Of a stretch of 64,000 nt of DNA, positions 44,623-53,825 are shown one piece after another (position 1 is the stretch's first letter; each line of letters opens with the position of its first letter). Below the pieces are notes generated by a model. The model searched no databases and was not told the DNA's origin. It saw only the letters and a program-made list of their open reading frames with translations. The position numbers and the translations under genes are program-made. The stretch is from assembly GCA_964448185.1 (NCBI GenBank), contig CAYUVO010000002.1, positions 4,764 to 68,763 of the forward strand, written 5' to 3'. Origin of the DNA: OFTM382 sp964448185 (GTDB lineage Bacteria > Planctomycetota > Phycisphaerae > Phycisphaerales > UBA1924).

Positions 44623-44991
44623 TCAGGCTCGCCGGAGTTCTTCGGCGTCGAGCTTGCGTTGCTCGGCCATGGCGTAGCCCTTGAGAATCACGGGTATCAG
44701 AGCTCCCATGACGACTGCGAGGATGACGCCGGTGAGAACGAAGATTCCCCAGACGTGGATGGGCTGCCCCATGAGCAGGGCGACGAGCCCGGTGATGAGC
44801 AGCAGCACGCCGATGACGGTGGCCAAAACGAATACACCGACGACAAGCACTTTGGCTTTGCCTTTGGGGACCAGTGTGCCCGCGAGGGGGCCGCCGATGC
44901 CGCCGAAGCCGGCGCCGAAGACTCCGCCCATGACGCCACCGATGACGCCAGCGGTGTTGGGATCAAACCAAGCAGTTGATTGAATAAGCAT
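44623..44991 (-). CDS. small glycine-rich membrane protein, partner of DUF2089-type regulator
   Basis: This 122-residue protein has a glycine-rich N-terminal stretch (GVIGGVMGGVFGAGFGGIGG) followed by two strong hydrophobic helices (VLVVGVFVLATVIGVLLLIT and GIFVLTGVILAVVMGALIPV) and a short charged tail. I do not recognise a family. Its ATG shares a base with the stop of the upstream DUF2089-type gene (TGATG), which makes co-expression very likely; the pair may be a regulator and its membrane target or sensor. Confidence 0.7.
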   Translation of the reverse strand: MLIQSTAWFDPNTAGVIGGVMGGVFGAGFGGIGGPLAGTLVPKGKAKVLVVGVFVLATVIGVLLLITGLVALLMGQPIHVWGIFVLTGVILAVVMGALIPVILKGYAMAEQRKLDAEELRRA

Positions 44992-45356
44992 CAGCTGTTC
45001 TCCTGTGAGTGTGGGGGGTGGGGTGGGGTGTTGGGATGCGGGTGGGTATTCGTTGATGTCCGTGCGGTTTCGATGATCCGCCGCGCCTGGTGGCCCGCGA
45101 GTTCGCCGCGTTCGACGAGGTTTGCGAGGAGGTCGTTGAGCGGATCGGGTGGCCTGCCATCGACCACGTCTCGCAAGCGGGCGATGACCCGGTTGAGCCG
45201 ATTGCGGATGGTCGGGTAGCTCACCGAGTAGTTTTTGGCGAGCCCTTTGAGGGAGCCGCTCTCGAGCACGAGTTGGGTGATGAGATCCAGATCCTCCCTT
45301 GGCAGGCGGAGCAGGACGTGATCGGTTGGATTTGTTGAAAATGTGGAGTGTGTCAT
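44991..45356 (-). CDS. DUF2089-type helix-turn-helix regulator
   Basis: This 121-residue protein contains LPREDLDLITQLVLESGSLKGLAKNY followed by the recognition segment SVSYPTIRNRLNRVIARL, the HTH pattern of DUF2089 proteins, which act as small transcriptional regulators. The tail (after about residue 95) is proline/histidine/threonine-rich. The ATG giving MTHSTFSTNP was chosen; an in-frame start at 45425 would extend into the palindromic promoter region. The upstream inverted repeats are plausible autoregulatory operators. It is probably co-expressed with the small membrane protein. Confidence 0.8.
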   Translation of the reverse strand: MTHSTFSTNPTDHVLLRLPREDLDLITQLVLESGSLKGLAKNYSVSYPTIRNRLNRVIARLRDVVDGRPPDPLNDLLANLVERGELAGHQARRIIETARTSTNTHPHPNTPPHPPHSQENS

Positions 45357-45361
45357 GTGTT

Positions 45362-45411
45362 CAATAAACCGTAAATACAGATCAACGATACTCAAGTATT
45401 TGAGTTTATTG
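45362..45411. promoter_or_regulatory. nested inverted repeats upstream of the DUF2089-type gene
   Basis: CAATAAAC (45362-45369) pairs perfectly with GTTTATTG (45404-45411), and inside the latter's edge lies ACTCAA-GTAT-TTGAGT (45390-45405). The stretch is AT-rich compared with its surroundings. A weak plus-strand promoter for pdxJ (TTGTAA 45409-45414, TAGATT 45433-45438, 18 nt apart) overlaps it, so one regulator could act on both divergent genes. Confidence 0.55.
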
Positions 45412-45483
45412 TAACACGATTTCATGATTATTTAGATTTGATGAGGTTTTTCTCGATGCAGCTCCCGGCTACGCTGAGGAACC

Positions 45484-46251
45484 ATGATCCGTCTTGGAGT
45501 CAATATCGATCACGTTGCGACGATCCGTCAGGCCCGTTATCGGGACCAACAGGACGCTTTTTGCGAGCCCGATCCTGTTCGGGCAGCCCACGAGGCCGAG
45601 CTAGGCGGGGCGGACGGCATCACGGTGCATCTGCGTGAAGATCGTCGGCATATCGGTGATCGGGACGTTCGGCGGCTGCGAGAGATGGTGGCGGTCAAGC
45701 TCAATCTGGAGATGGCAGCGACGGACGAGATGGTGGCGATTGCTCGGAAGATCCGCCCGGACACGGTGATGCTGGTGCCCGAGGGCCGCAGTGAGGTGAC
45801 GACCGAGGGCGGGCTGGATGTGGCTGGGCAGGGGGGTCGGCTTGCAGAGGTGGTTGGTGAGCTTCGCGGCGAGGGGATGCTGGTTTCGGCTTTTATTGAT
45901 CCGTTGGCCGAACAGGTTGAGGCGGCTCTGAGCTGCGGCTTCGATATCTGCGAGGTTCATACGGGTGACTATGCCCGCGCATGGCAGTTGACAGGCGGCG
46001 ACGAGCGGCGCGATGAGCTTGCAGAGGCTCTCGCACGGGTTCGGCGGGCAGGTGATCTGATCTGTTCTGGGGGGATGCGGTTCAATGCTGGCCACGGGCT
46101 CAACTATCACAACGTGGCACCGATTGCAGCGTTGGTGGGTATTGAGGAGCTTCACATCGGGCATTCGATTGTGAGCCGGGCGGTGTTTTCTGGGATGCGG
46201 GCAGCGGTCGCGGAGATGAAGCGGCTGATGGTTGAGGCGTGTCATCGGTGA
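45484..46251 (+). CDS. pdxJ: pyridoxine 5'-phosphate synthase
   Basis: This 255-residue TIM-barrel enzyme condenses 3-amino-1-hydroxyacetone 1-phosphate with deoxyxylulose 5-phosphate to pyridoxine phosphate. Family motifs are LGVNIDHVATIRQARY at the N-terminus, GADGITVHLREDRRHI, KLNLEMA, and HAGHGLNYHN-type segment NAGHGLNYHNV with HIGHSIVSRAVFSGM at the C-terminus. GAGGA precedes the ATG by three bases. No pdxA is nearby. The following folC starts 63 nt later and could be in the same transcript. Confidence 0.95.
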   Translation: MIRLGVNIDHVATIRQARYRDQQDAFCEPDPVRAAHEAELGGADGITVHLREDRRHIGDRDVRRLREMVAVKLNLEMAATDEMVAIARKIRPDTVMLVPEGRSEVTTEGGLDVAGQGGRLAEVVGELRGEGMLVSAFIDPLAEQVEAALSCGFDICEVHTGDYARAWQLTGGDERRDELAEALARVRRAGDLICSGGMRFNAGHGLNYHNVAPIAALVGIEELHIGHSIVSRAVFSGMRAAVAEMKRLMVEACHR

Positions 46252-46314
46252 GAAGATCCGGGCGTGAGGCAGAGAAGCGGTAGGAGTTGGCGGGGGGATG
46301 CACTAGACTGGCGT

Positions 46315-47817
46315 ATGGCGCAGCCGACGACAGATGAGAACGTGACCATCCCATCCATTGAAGAGAGTGTGGCTTTGGGCGCTCCCCAAGCCGAGGTTCT
46401 CAAGCCTCTGCGACCCAGACGGTTTGTAAGTTATCAATCGGCGCTCAAGTTTCTCGATAGTCGTGTCAACATCGAGCGGGTGCGGCCGAGCAAGGTCAAG
46501 CCCGATTCGTTCAAGCTTGATCGGATGCACGCGGTGCTCGCAGCGATGGGCAAGCCGCACGAGGCGCCGCGATGGATCGTGCACGTCGCGGGGAGCAAGG
46601 GCAAGGGCTCGATCGTCGAGATGCTCGCTGCGTGTCTTGGTCCCAAGGGTTGCGGCTACACGGTGGGGGTGTACACGAGCCCGCATCTGATCGACGTTCG
46701 CGAACGGATCAGGATCGGTGATGAATGGATCACTGAGCAAGACTTTGTAAGCACGCTGGGTCATGTTGCTTCGGCTGCGAGCAGCATCGAGGGTGAGTTC
46801 GGTGCGGTGACGTACTTCGAGATGCTTACAGCGGTCGCGATGCGTTACTTCGCTGAGCGTGCGGTGGATGTTGCGGTCTTTGAGGTGGGGCTCGGCGGTC
46901 GGCTTGATGCGACCAATGTGGTCCAGCCGACGGTCGCTGCGATCGGTGCGATCCAGCTCGAACACGAGGAGATTCTTGGGGACACGATCGAGAAGATCGC
47001 TGCGGAGAAGGCGGGGATCATCAAGCCGGGCGTGGTGGTGTTGACGTTCAAGCAGGACGCGGCGGTGATCGAGACGTTCGAGGGCGTCGCCCAGCGGGTG
47101 GGTGCAGAGCTTCGAGTGCTCGGGCGCGACATGGATTACAGCTCACGCTTTGAAGCAACGCCCGAACTTGGGCCTCATGCGAGGGTATGTTTTTCGAGCA
47201 AGCGTTCTTCGTTCGAGCATCTGCCCGTGCCGCTCAAGGGTGCGCACCAGTCGCTCAACTGCGGCCTGGCGCTTGCGATTCTCGACGAGCTGCGCGCGCA
47301 CGGCTTAGAAACACCCGAGCGTCAGGTGGCGTTGGGTCTCGAGCACACCTCAAGTTCGGGCCGTCTTGAGATGATCTGGGAGGAGCCGAGGATCTTGATT
47401 GATGGTGCGCACACGCCCGAGAGTGTCGAGGCGACGATCAAGGCGGTCGGTGCGCATATCCGTTTTGATTCGATGGTGGTGGTGTTCGGGTGTGCTGCGG
47501 ACAAGCACATTGATGAGATGCTCAGGCGAGCTGCGATTGGTGCGGACAAACTTATCTTGACGCGGTCGAGTGACAATCCTCGGGCTGCGGACGCTGAGGA
47601 TCTGGCGCGTCGGCTCGCAGGGCTTGCGGGTGTTGGTTCGCGGATGGCTCAGGTGATCCCGAATGTCAAAGACGCGGTGAACACAGCGGTTCGCGCGGTG
47701 GGCAAGGACGACCTGGTGCTGGTGACGGGTTCGTTTTATCTGGCGGGCGAGGTCAAACGGCTCTTGCAAGAAGCCCAGCAGCGACGAGCCGCCCAGCAGA
47801 TCGAGGGCAAGGGGTAA
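46315..47817 (+). CDS. folC: folylpolyglutamate/dihydrofolate synthase
   Basis: This 500-residue Mur-ligase family enzyme adds glutamate to folates (and may form dihydrofolate). The nucleotide loop is VAGSKGKGSIVEMLAA, with TSPHLIDVRERIRI and VFEVGLGGRLDATNVV following; the C-terminal domain has LIDGAHTPESVEATIKAV. An N-terminal extension of about 40 residues precedes the usual start. The ATG at MAQPTTDENV was chosen; the frame is open upstream for 17 more codons without support. The adjacent secreted protein starts 11 nt downstream of the stop. Confidence 0.93.
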   Translation: MAQPTTDENVTIPSIEESVALGAPQAEVLKPLRPRRFVSYQSALKFLDSRVNIERVRPSKVKPDSFKLDRMHAVLAAMGKPHEAPRWIVHVAGSKGKGSIVEMLAACLGPKGCGYTVGVYTSPHLIDVRERIRIGDEWITEQDFVSTLGHVASAASSIEGEFGAVTYFEMLTAVAMRYFAERAVDVAVFEVGLGGRLDATNVVQPTVAAIGAIQLEHEEILGDTIEKIAAEKAGIIKPGVVVLTFKQDAAVIETFEGVAQRVGAELRVLGRDMDYSSRFEATPELGPHARVCFSSKRSSFEHLPVPLKGAHQSLNCGLALAILDELRAHGLETPERQVALGLEHTSSSGRLEMIWEEPRILIDGAHTPESVEATIKAVGAHIRFDSMVVVFGCAADKHIDEMLRRAAIGADKLILTRSSDNPRAADAEDLARRLAGLAGVGSRMAQVIPNVKDAVNTAVRAVGKDDLVLVTGSFYLAGEVKRLLQEAQQRRAAQQIEGKG

Positions 47818-47828
47818 GAGAGGTTCTC

Positions 47829-49460
47829 ATGACGAAGATGTCTTGGATCGTCGGCGCAGCAGTCTTGCTCATGCCGAGGATGTGCCATGCGCAGGTGGTA
47901 GCGAGAGACACGGCCGAAGCATGGGCGGCCTACGAGCGTTCGGTGCTGGAGGCGCAGGGGATAGAACGTCTGGCACCCACCCCGTTTCCTATTCAACAGA
48001 TGGCCCAGTATGTCGAGTGGGTTGATTCCTTTGGGAGTGAGGAACAAGACACATCGCGGAAGATGTACCTCGAACAGGACCCGCGTGTGGGCATGTTGGT
48101 TCACCAGCGTGCTGCAGAAAGAGCATACTTACAGGCGTACTCGTTGATTGCAGGCATCGGCTGGCTCTCGACATTGTACTCGCAAGAGCATGCCCAAGAA
48201 CTCGAACGATTTCAATTACACAGCATCAGATCGCTGCCAATAGGTTCGCCTGGATACTTCGAGTTGTTCGATGCAGCACCAGGCGAACCCATAGATTCTG
48301 ATTTGGCTATGAAATGGCAAGCCTCATTGCCAAAGATGCAAGATAACTGGGTTTCATATTTGCATGATGCTGGATTTTGGGTATCGGTTGATGCATGGAG
48401 TCTTGAACCTGTCATGCTGTCTCCGGCGGGATATGGGCTGGAATCTGGCCGAGTCTTGCCCTCACGGCTCACCCGCGCACTGGCGATCCGGTTGCATAGA
48501 GGTCTTGTGAATAATGATCCCGCTGAGGTGCGTTCGAGCGTTGTTGCACTCAACACAATCGGGTGGTTTTCTCGCCTCTTTGCGAACAGCGTGGATATCA
48601 CGTTTGCTTCGGGCGTGCCTCAGCAAATATACAACATTCTCGCGGAGGAGATTGGGACTGGTTCATTGGACGCAGTAGCTTTAGTTGCGATGGACGAGGC
48701 TCTGGGGCGAGTGAGAACGAAACCCGTGACGCCATGGATCATGCGGGGACATGCTCAGTTGCTGACAGATCTTGATGCTGTTCCGGATGTGATTCATCAC
48801 GCGATAGAAGAGTTGGAAGCAGCAACCGATGAGGAGTACGAGATTGAACAGAAAGAGTTGAATGATTCAGGATGGCGGCCAAGTAGCGAAAAATTCAACA
48901 GGGTGGGAGCTATCAAGCAACACCACGAAATGCTCGACGAGTTGCTGGGGATGCGCGATGAAATTCTGACGTACACACAAGCACGGCTAGCGTTCTGGAT
49001 CGCGTGGGAGGCTCACGAAGCCGGGGCTGTAGCTACGGCGCGTACGAAGATCGACCATTTTGAATCTCGTGAACCAAGCTTATGGTCGCCAAGGGCGAAC
49101 GATTTGCGTTGGCTTATCAAAAACTCAACGGCAGGAAATTCTATCGTGCGAAAGGCGGATCTGAATGTGCGAGCTGAGCTGGCATCGTGCCGGGTACTGA
49201 TTGCTGCTGAGCGTGCATTGCTCAAGTGGGGGCGGTGGCCCGAGGATCTCGCGGAGATCACGCCACGGTTGCTCAAGGAAGTGCCGATAGATCCTTGGAG
49301 TGCGAGCGGCGAGCCTTTGCAGTATCGCCGTGAGAACGACGGCTTCGTGCTGTGGTCGATCGGTCCCGACGGCATCGACAACAGCGGCAAGGTAGATTCC
49401 GACAATGCCACGAGCCCGGGCGAGGGGTTTGATCTGGTGCTCTGGCCCCAAGCGGATTGA
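47829..49460 (+). CDS. exported protein of unknown function
   Basis: I do not recognise a family for this 543-residue protein, though planctomycetes have many of this kind. It has a signal peptide (MTKMSWIVGAAVLLMPRMCHA) and a helix-rich body. The final about 80 residues (KWGRWPEDLAEITPRLLKEV, then LWSIGPDGIDNSGKVD) resemble the end region of pseudopilin-like and other planctomycete exported proteins. The middle third is visibly richer in A and T than the flanking folC and leuS. It follows folC by 11 nt, so they may share a transcript despite no functional link. Confidence 0.7.
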   Translation: MTKMSWIVGAAVLLMPRMCHAQVVARDTAEAWAAYERSVLEAQGIERLAPTPFPIQQMAQYVEWVDSFGSEEQDTSRKMYLEQDPRVGMLVHQRAAERAYLQAYSLIAGIGWLSTLYSQEHAQELERFQLHSIRSLPIGSPGYFELFDAAPGEPIDSDLAMKWQASLPKMQDNWVSYLHDAGFWVSVDAWSLEPVMLSPAGYGLESGRVLPSRLTRALAIRLHRGLVNNDPAEVRSSVVALNTIGWFSRLFANSVDITFASGVPQQIYNILAEEIGTGSLDAVALVAMDEALGRVRTKPVTPWIMRGHAQLLTDLDAVPDVIHHAIEELEAATDEEYEIEQKELNDSGWRPSSEKFNRVGAIKQHHEMLDELLGMRDEILTYTQARLAFWIAWEAHEAGAVATARTKIDHFESREPSLWSPRANDLRWLIKNSTAGNSIVRKADLNVRAELASCRVLIAAERALLKWGRWPEDLAEITPRLLKEVPIDPWSASGEPLQYRRENDGFVLWSIGPDGIDNSGKVDSDNATSPGEGFDLVLWPQAD

Positions 49461-49480
49461 GCAAGGTTGGCAGGGCGTTG

Positions 49481-49558
49481 TGCCACTGACGCCCGTCTTC
49501 GGGGTCAGTGCAAAGATGGACTCCCCCACACTGACCCACTACGCGGGTCAGTGGCACA
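49481..49558. repeat. REP-like palindromic element, full inverted pair
   Basis: Two hairpins lie head to tail: CACTGAC...GTCAGTG (49485-49511) and CACTGACCC...GGGTCAGTG (49530-49554). The outer 11-bp arms GTGCCACTGAC (49481-49491) and GTCAGTGGCAC (49548-49558) are perfect complements. The left half matches the element at 15656 with one base change. It sits between the 47829 gene and leuS. Confidence 0.85.
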
Positions 49559-49594
49559 CCAGATGCTGAGACTGGCACCCTACACTCGCTGACT

Positions 49595-52500
49595 ATGCCA
49601 TCGCAGACTCCAAGCTCGCACCAGGCCGACCCGATCAACGACTATCCCCACCGCTACACCGCAGCTCTCGCTGAACGCATCGAAACGGCGTGGCAGGCCG
49701 CGTGGGCAGAGCAAGGCGTCCACCATCAGCCCAATCCGGGCGAGGACGGTTTCGACGCTTCCAAGCCTAAGTTTTTCGTGCTCGACATGTTTCCGTATCC
49801 GTCGGGGGCCGGGCTCCACGTGGGGCACCCCGAGGGGTACACGGCGACGGATATTCTGGGGCGGTACAAGGTGATGCGTGGGTTCAACGTGTTGCACCCG
49901 ATGGGGTGGGATGCGTTCGGGCTGCCCGCTGAGCAGTACGCGATTGCGACGGGTGTGCATCCGGCGGTGACGACGCGCGAGTGCATCGACAACTTCCGGC
50001 GGCAGTTGCAGCGGTTCGGGTTCGGGCTCGACTGGTCGCGTGAAGTGGGCACGATCGACGAGGACTATTACCGCTGGACGCAGTGGATTTTTTTGCAGTT
50101 GTATTCGTCGCGGTTCGATCCCTCGGATCGGGTTGCCAAACCCATCGCCGAACTTGAGGCTGCGTTTGTTGCGGGAACCAAGCCCGTGCGGTTCAACCCC
50201 GATGCAGCCGAGATCGCAGCGGAGCGCAGGCGAGAGAAGCTCGGCGCGTGGGATTCGCTCGATGTTGCGACCCGCCACGCGGTGCTCGCGTCGTATCGGC
50301 TTGCGTATCTGGGCACGCAAACGGTCAACTGGTGCCCGAAGCTCGGGACCGCATTGGCGAACGAAGAAGTGATCAACGGTAGGAGCGAGCGCGGCGGGCA
50401 CCCGGTGAGTCGCAAGCCGTTGAAGCAATGGATGCTGCGGATCACAGCGTATGGGGATCGGCTGCTCGAAGGCCTCGCGGGCGTCGATTGGCCCGAATCA
50501 ACGCGGATTCAGCAGGCCGAGTGGATCGGGCGGAGTGAGGGCGCCGAGGCTCGCTTTGCTTTGATTGATGCTCCCGAGGGTTGCCCGAGTTATCTTGAAA
50601 TTTACACGACGCGGCCCGACACGATGTTCGGCGCGACGTACATGGTGGTGGCGCCCGAGCACCCGTTGATTGATGCGGTATTGGCGCAGCCGCCAGCTAC
50701 GACCGACGCAAAGGCGCTGCGGGCCTATGTTGAATCTGCGCGCAACCGAACCGACGTTGAGCGGCAGGAGAACAAAGAGAAAACAGGCGAGTTCACCGGG
50801 CTCGAAGCGATCAACCCGATGACGGGCAAGCCGATCCCGGTGTGGACGAGTGACTATGTGCTCATGGGCTACGGCACGGGTGCGATCATGGCGGTCCCGG
50901 CGCACGATCAACGAGACTTCGAGTTTGCCAAAGCGTTCGGGCTGGACATCGTGGACGTGGTGTACCCGCGTGTGTTCGCTGCGCTGGCGTACTTTGCTCA
51001 GCACGCGGACGCCGACGATCATGAACACCCGCGATGGGTGATGGTGCTCGCGGACTTTCTGGGCGTGGTGACGAGCGGCGATGTGGAGCCCGACGGGTTT
51101 GCTGACGCGCTCGAGCGTGTGCGTCATAGACGAGTTGAAACGGAATCAGGCTCAGAGAGCGTTCCCGCGCATCCAGAGAAGAGCGGCAAAACCCCTGTAG
51201 AACGGCGGGGTGCTGCGCAGGTAATCTGGATCGAGACGATCGAAGAGCTCGGCTTTACCACGCTCGCAGCATTGCGTGAACGCTTTGCTGACGGCGGGTA
51301 TTACTCGCATAGCGGCGAGGCGTTCTCGGGCAAGGGTCACGCGGCGAACTCGGCGTCGAGTGTGCTCGACATTAATGACATGGCGAGCGACGAAGCCAAG
51401 CTCGCGGTGATTGATGCGTTGGCTGAGCGTTCGCTTGGTGGAAAGAAGATTAACTATCGGCTGCGGGATTGGCTGTTCAGTCGTCAGCGGTATTGGGGCG
51501 AGCCGTTCCCGATTGTGTTCGATGAGCAGGGGTTGCATTACGCGGTGGGCGAGCGGACGCTGCCGGTGACGCTGCCCGAGATGGCGGACTATCAACCGGT
51601 CGAGAGCGACGAGCCCAAGCCGTTGCTTGCCAAGGCGACGCAGTGGGTAACGACGACCGCGGGCGAGGCGGGTGTTGAGAGCATGCCCGCGAGTGCTCCG
51701 ATGACGCGCGAGACCAACACGATGCCCGGCTGGGCGGGAAGTTGCTGGTATTTTTTGCGGTATTGCGATCCGCGGAACGCTGAGCGATTGATCGGTGAAG
51801 AGGCCGAGGCGTACTGGATGGGCGAGGGCGGCGTGGACTTGTACATCGGCGGCGCCGAGCACGCGGTGTTGCACCTGCTCTATGCGCGGTTCTGGCATCA
51901 GGTGCTATTTGATCTGGGGCATGTCAAGAGCCCGGAACCTTTCCGCAAGCTGTTCCATCAGGGGATGATTCTCAGTCATGCGTATCAGCGCGACGACAAG
52001 AGCCTGGTGCCGGTGGATGAAGTTGAAGAGCGGCAAGGCGGGACGTTCATCGAGACCGCGACGGGTCAAGAGGTCGCTCGCACCGTTGCCAAGATGAGCA
52101 AAAGCCTCAAGAACGTGGTCAATCCCGATGACATCATCGCGGAGTACGGCGCGGACACGTTTCGGCTCTACGAGATGTACATGGGCCCGCTCGAAGCGGC
52201 TGCCCCTTGGAACACCGACGACATCATCGGGCTGTACCGGTTCTTGCAGCGAGCGTGGCGGCTGGTGGTCGATGAACAAACGGGCGAGTTGAAGCTGCGT
52301 GACGAGCCTGATGCCGAGGTCGAGAAGAAGCTGCATCGCACGATTCAGCGCGTCGGGGATGATATCGATCGGTTGTCGTTTAATACTGCGATCGCGGGGC
52401 TCATCGAGCTGGTCAACGCGGCGACCTCGGCCAAAGGGCTTACGCGAGATCAGACGGATCGGTTTGTGCGCACGCTGGCGCCGTTCTGTCCGCACGCGGC

Positions 52501-52786
52501 TGCGGAGCTCTGGCACAAGCTCGGTCACGAGACGCCCGTTGCTCATTCGCTGTGGCCCAAGGTAGACCCGGCGATGCTGCGCGATGATGAAGTCGAAGTC
52601 CCCGTGCAGATCATGGGCAAGGTCAGGTGCAAGATCATGGTCGATGCGAACTTGGACGCCAAGGAGCTCGAAGCGATCGCGATGGCCGATGAGAAGGTGC
52701 GCAAGCTGCTCGAAGGCAAGACGGTGCGCAAGGTCGTTGCGGTGCCGGGCCGGATGGTGAACATCGTGGCGACGCCCAACAAGTAA
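49595..52786 (+). CDS. leuS: leucyl-tRNA synthetase
   Basis: This 1063-residue class I synthetase charges tRNA-Leu. The HIGH motif is HVGH (75-78) within FPYPSGAGLHVGH; the KMSKS motif is intact at 833-837 (AKMSKSLKNVVNPDD); the CP1 editing domain has TTRPDTMFGATYMVVAPEHP and MGYGTGAIMAVPAHDQRD. Compared with about 860-880 residues in most bacteria, it is roughly 200 longer. The extra sequence lies mainly between residues about 453 and 560, after GLDIVDVVYPRVF and before the conserved NYRLRDWLFSRQRYWG. The rest is ordinary. The start is the ATG giving MPSQTPSSHQ. Confidence 0.95.
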   Translation: MPSQTPSSHQADPINDYPHRYTAALAERIETAWQAAWAEQGVHHQPNPGEDGFDASKPKFFVLDMFPYPSGAGLHVGHPEGYTATDILGRYKVMRGFNVLHPMGWDAFGLPAEQYAIATGVHPAVTTRECIDNFRRQLQRFGFGLDWSREVGTIDEDYYRWTQWIFLQLYSSRFDPSDRVAKPIAELEAAFVAGTKPVRFNPDAAEIAAERRREKLGAWDSLDVATRHAVLASYRLAYLGTQTVNWCPKLGTALANEEVINGRSERGGHPVSRKPLKQWMLRITAYGDRLLEGLAGVDWPESTRIQQAEWIGRSEGAEARFALIDAPEGCPSYLEIYTTRPDTMFGATYMVVAPEHPLIDAVLAQPPATTDAKALRAYVESARNRTDVERQENKEKTGEFTGLEAINPMTGKPIPVWTSDYVLMGYGTGAIMAVPAHDQRDFEFAKAFGLDIVDVVYPRVFAALAYFAQHADADDHEHPRWVMVLADFLGVVTSGDVEPDGFADALERVRHRRVETESGSESVPAHPEKSGKTPVERRGAAQVIWIETIEELGFTTLAALRERFADGGYYSHSGEAFSGKGHAANSASSVLDINDMASDEAKLAVIDALAERSLGGKKINYRLRDWLFSRQRYWGEPFPIVFDEQGLHYAVGERTLPVTLPEMADYQPVESDEPKPLLAKATQWVTTTAGEAGVESMPASAPMTRETNTMPGWAGSCWYFLRYCDPRNAERLIGEEAEAYWMGEGGVDLYIGGAEHAVLHLLYARFWHQVLFDLGHVKSPEPFRKLFHQGMILSHAYQRDDKSLVPVDEVEERQGGTFIETATGQEVARTVAKMSKSLKNVVNPDDIIAEYGADTFRLYEMYMGPLEAAAPWNTDDIIGLYRFLQRAWRLVVDEQTGELKLRDEPDAEVEKKLHRTIQRVGDDIDRLSFNTAIAGLIELVNAATSAKGLTRDQTDRFVRTLAPFCPHAAAELWHKLGHETPVAHSLWPKVDPAMLRDDEVEVPVQIMGKVRCKIMVDANLDAKELEAIAMADEKVRKLLEGKTVRKVVAVPGRMVNIVATPNK

Positions 52787-52839
52787 CGCGACACTACAAC
52801 CACTCCCTTGCGGTCGTGGTTCGTTCTGAGTGGCAGGCG

Positions 52840-53817
52840 TTATTCGTCGAACGTGATCGGGAGCCGGGCACGCGGGACAGCCCACGTGGCGCGGTGCTGC
52901 CACCACAGGATCTGCTCGGGCGCGACCTTGAGAGGTTCGGGTTCAAACTCTTCGAGCGAGATGGTCATGCCCGATTCGCGCAAGGCGAAAGTCAGCGAGG
53001 TCCAAGCCGACGGCACTGGATCGACCATGCAGAAGATCGGGCCGGCGGTTTCGAGTCCCTCGAAGTGCCACGGCGCGTCGGTCGTATTGAGCGATGCCAG
53101 CGAGACGCGGGCCTGGTCGGCGCTGACACCCGCGAGATGAAAGCGAGCCTTGCCAGCCTTGGCGAGTCGGATCGCGATGACGGGCTGATCGATCAGCGGG
53201 GGGACATCGGTCGCAACCGGTAATGCAATATCAGTCTGGTCAGCCAATGCGATCTTCGTGTTTGCGTCGGGCTGAGTAACAAGATCGTCGATTGGTGCGG
53301 GATCGAGCACAGCATCATTCTGCGAGTTGCTGGCGACACGCGAACCGCCCGGTGCGAGCCCGGGCAGCGAGGCCATGAACTGCTGGGCGAATAACACGAT
53401 TCCGGTGACCACGACGAGCGCAGCTGCTGATGCAAAGACCATCGCGGGGATGCGCCATGTTCTTTGTTGGCGGACGACGACGCTCGGGGAGTGTCGCAAC
53501 TCGGCGGCGTTGCCGTGGGCTTCTTGTTCGAGCAGGATCTCGCGTTCGAGGATGGGTTCGAGCCTGCTGAACATGTCGGCGGGGCACATCTCATCGCCCA
53601 AGGATTGCAGGACGGCTCGGTCGTGCTCGATCTGTGCGAGCGTGTCATTGAGCACGCGGTCGCGGGCGAGGATGGTGCGGGCTGATTCGGCCTTGTCCTC
53701 GGCGAGGTGCCCCTCGATGAGGTCGCAGAGCATCGCCTCGTTGAGCAGCCCTTTGCGCGCACCGGGATCGCTCGAATGGTGTGACTCGTGCGGGTTGTGG
53801 TTCGGTGTGGGAGTCAT
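52840..53817 (-). CDS. membrane-anchored anti-sigma factor
   Basis: This 325-residue protein is encoded 8 nt downstream of the ECF sigma gene. A cytoplasmic N-terminal part with LLNEAMLCDLIEGHLAEDKAE resembles the anti-sigma zinc/non-zinc helical region (no HxxxCxxC zinc motif visible). One membrane helix follows (RIPAMVFASAAALVVVTGIVLFAQ, about residues 121-144), then a periplasmic domain of about 170 residues with beta-strands (FHLAGVSADQARVSLASLN). It should hold the sigma factor at the membrane and release it on an envelope signal. The anti-sigma assignment rests on location and topology. Confidence 0.75.
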   Translation of the reverse strand: MTPTPNHNPHESHHSSDPGARKGLLNEAMLCDLIEGHLAEDKAESARTILARDRVLNDTLAQIEHDRAVLQSLGDEMCPADMFSRLEPILEREILLEQEAHGNAAELRHSPSVVVRQQRTWRIPAMVFASAAALVVVTGIVLFAQQFMASLPGLAPGGSRVASNSQNDAVLDPAPIDDLVTQPDANTKIALADQTDIALPVATDVPPLIDQPVIAIRLAKAGKARFHLAGVSADQARVSLASLNTTDAPWHFEGLETAGPIFCMVDPVPSAWTSLTFALRESGMTISLEEFEPEPLKVAPEQILWWQHRATWAVPRARLPITFDE

Positions 53818-53825
53818 AGTTTGGG

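Noticed and set aside
52798..52821. Terminator after leuS
   Set aside because: Only a 6-bp stem (AACCAC/GTGGTT) and no T-run follows.
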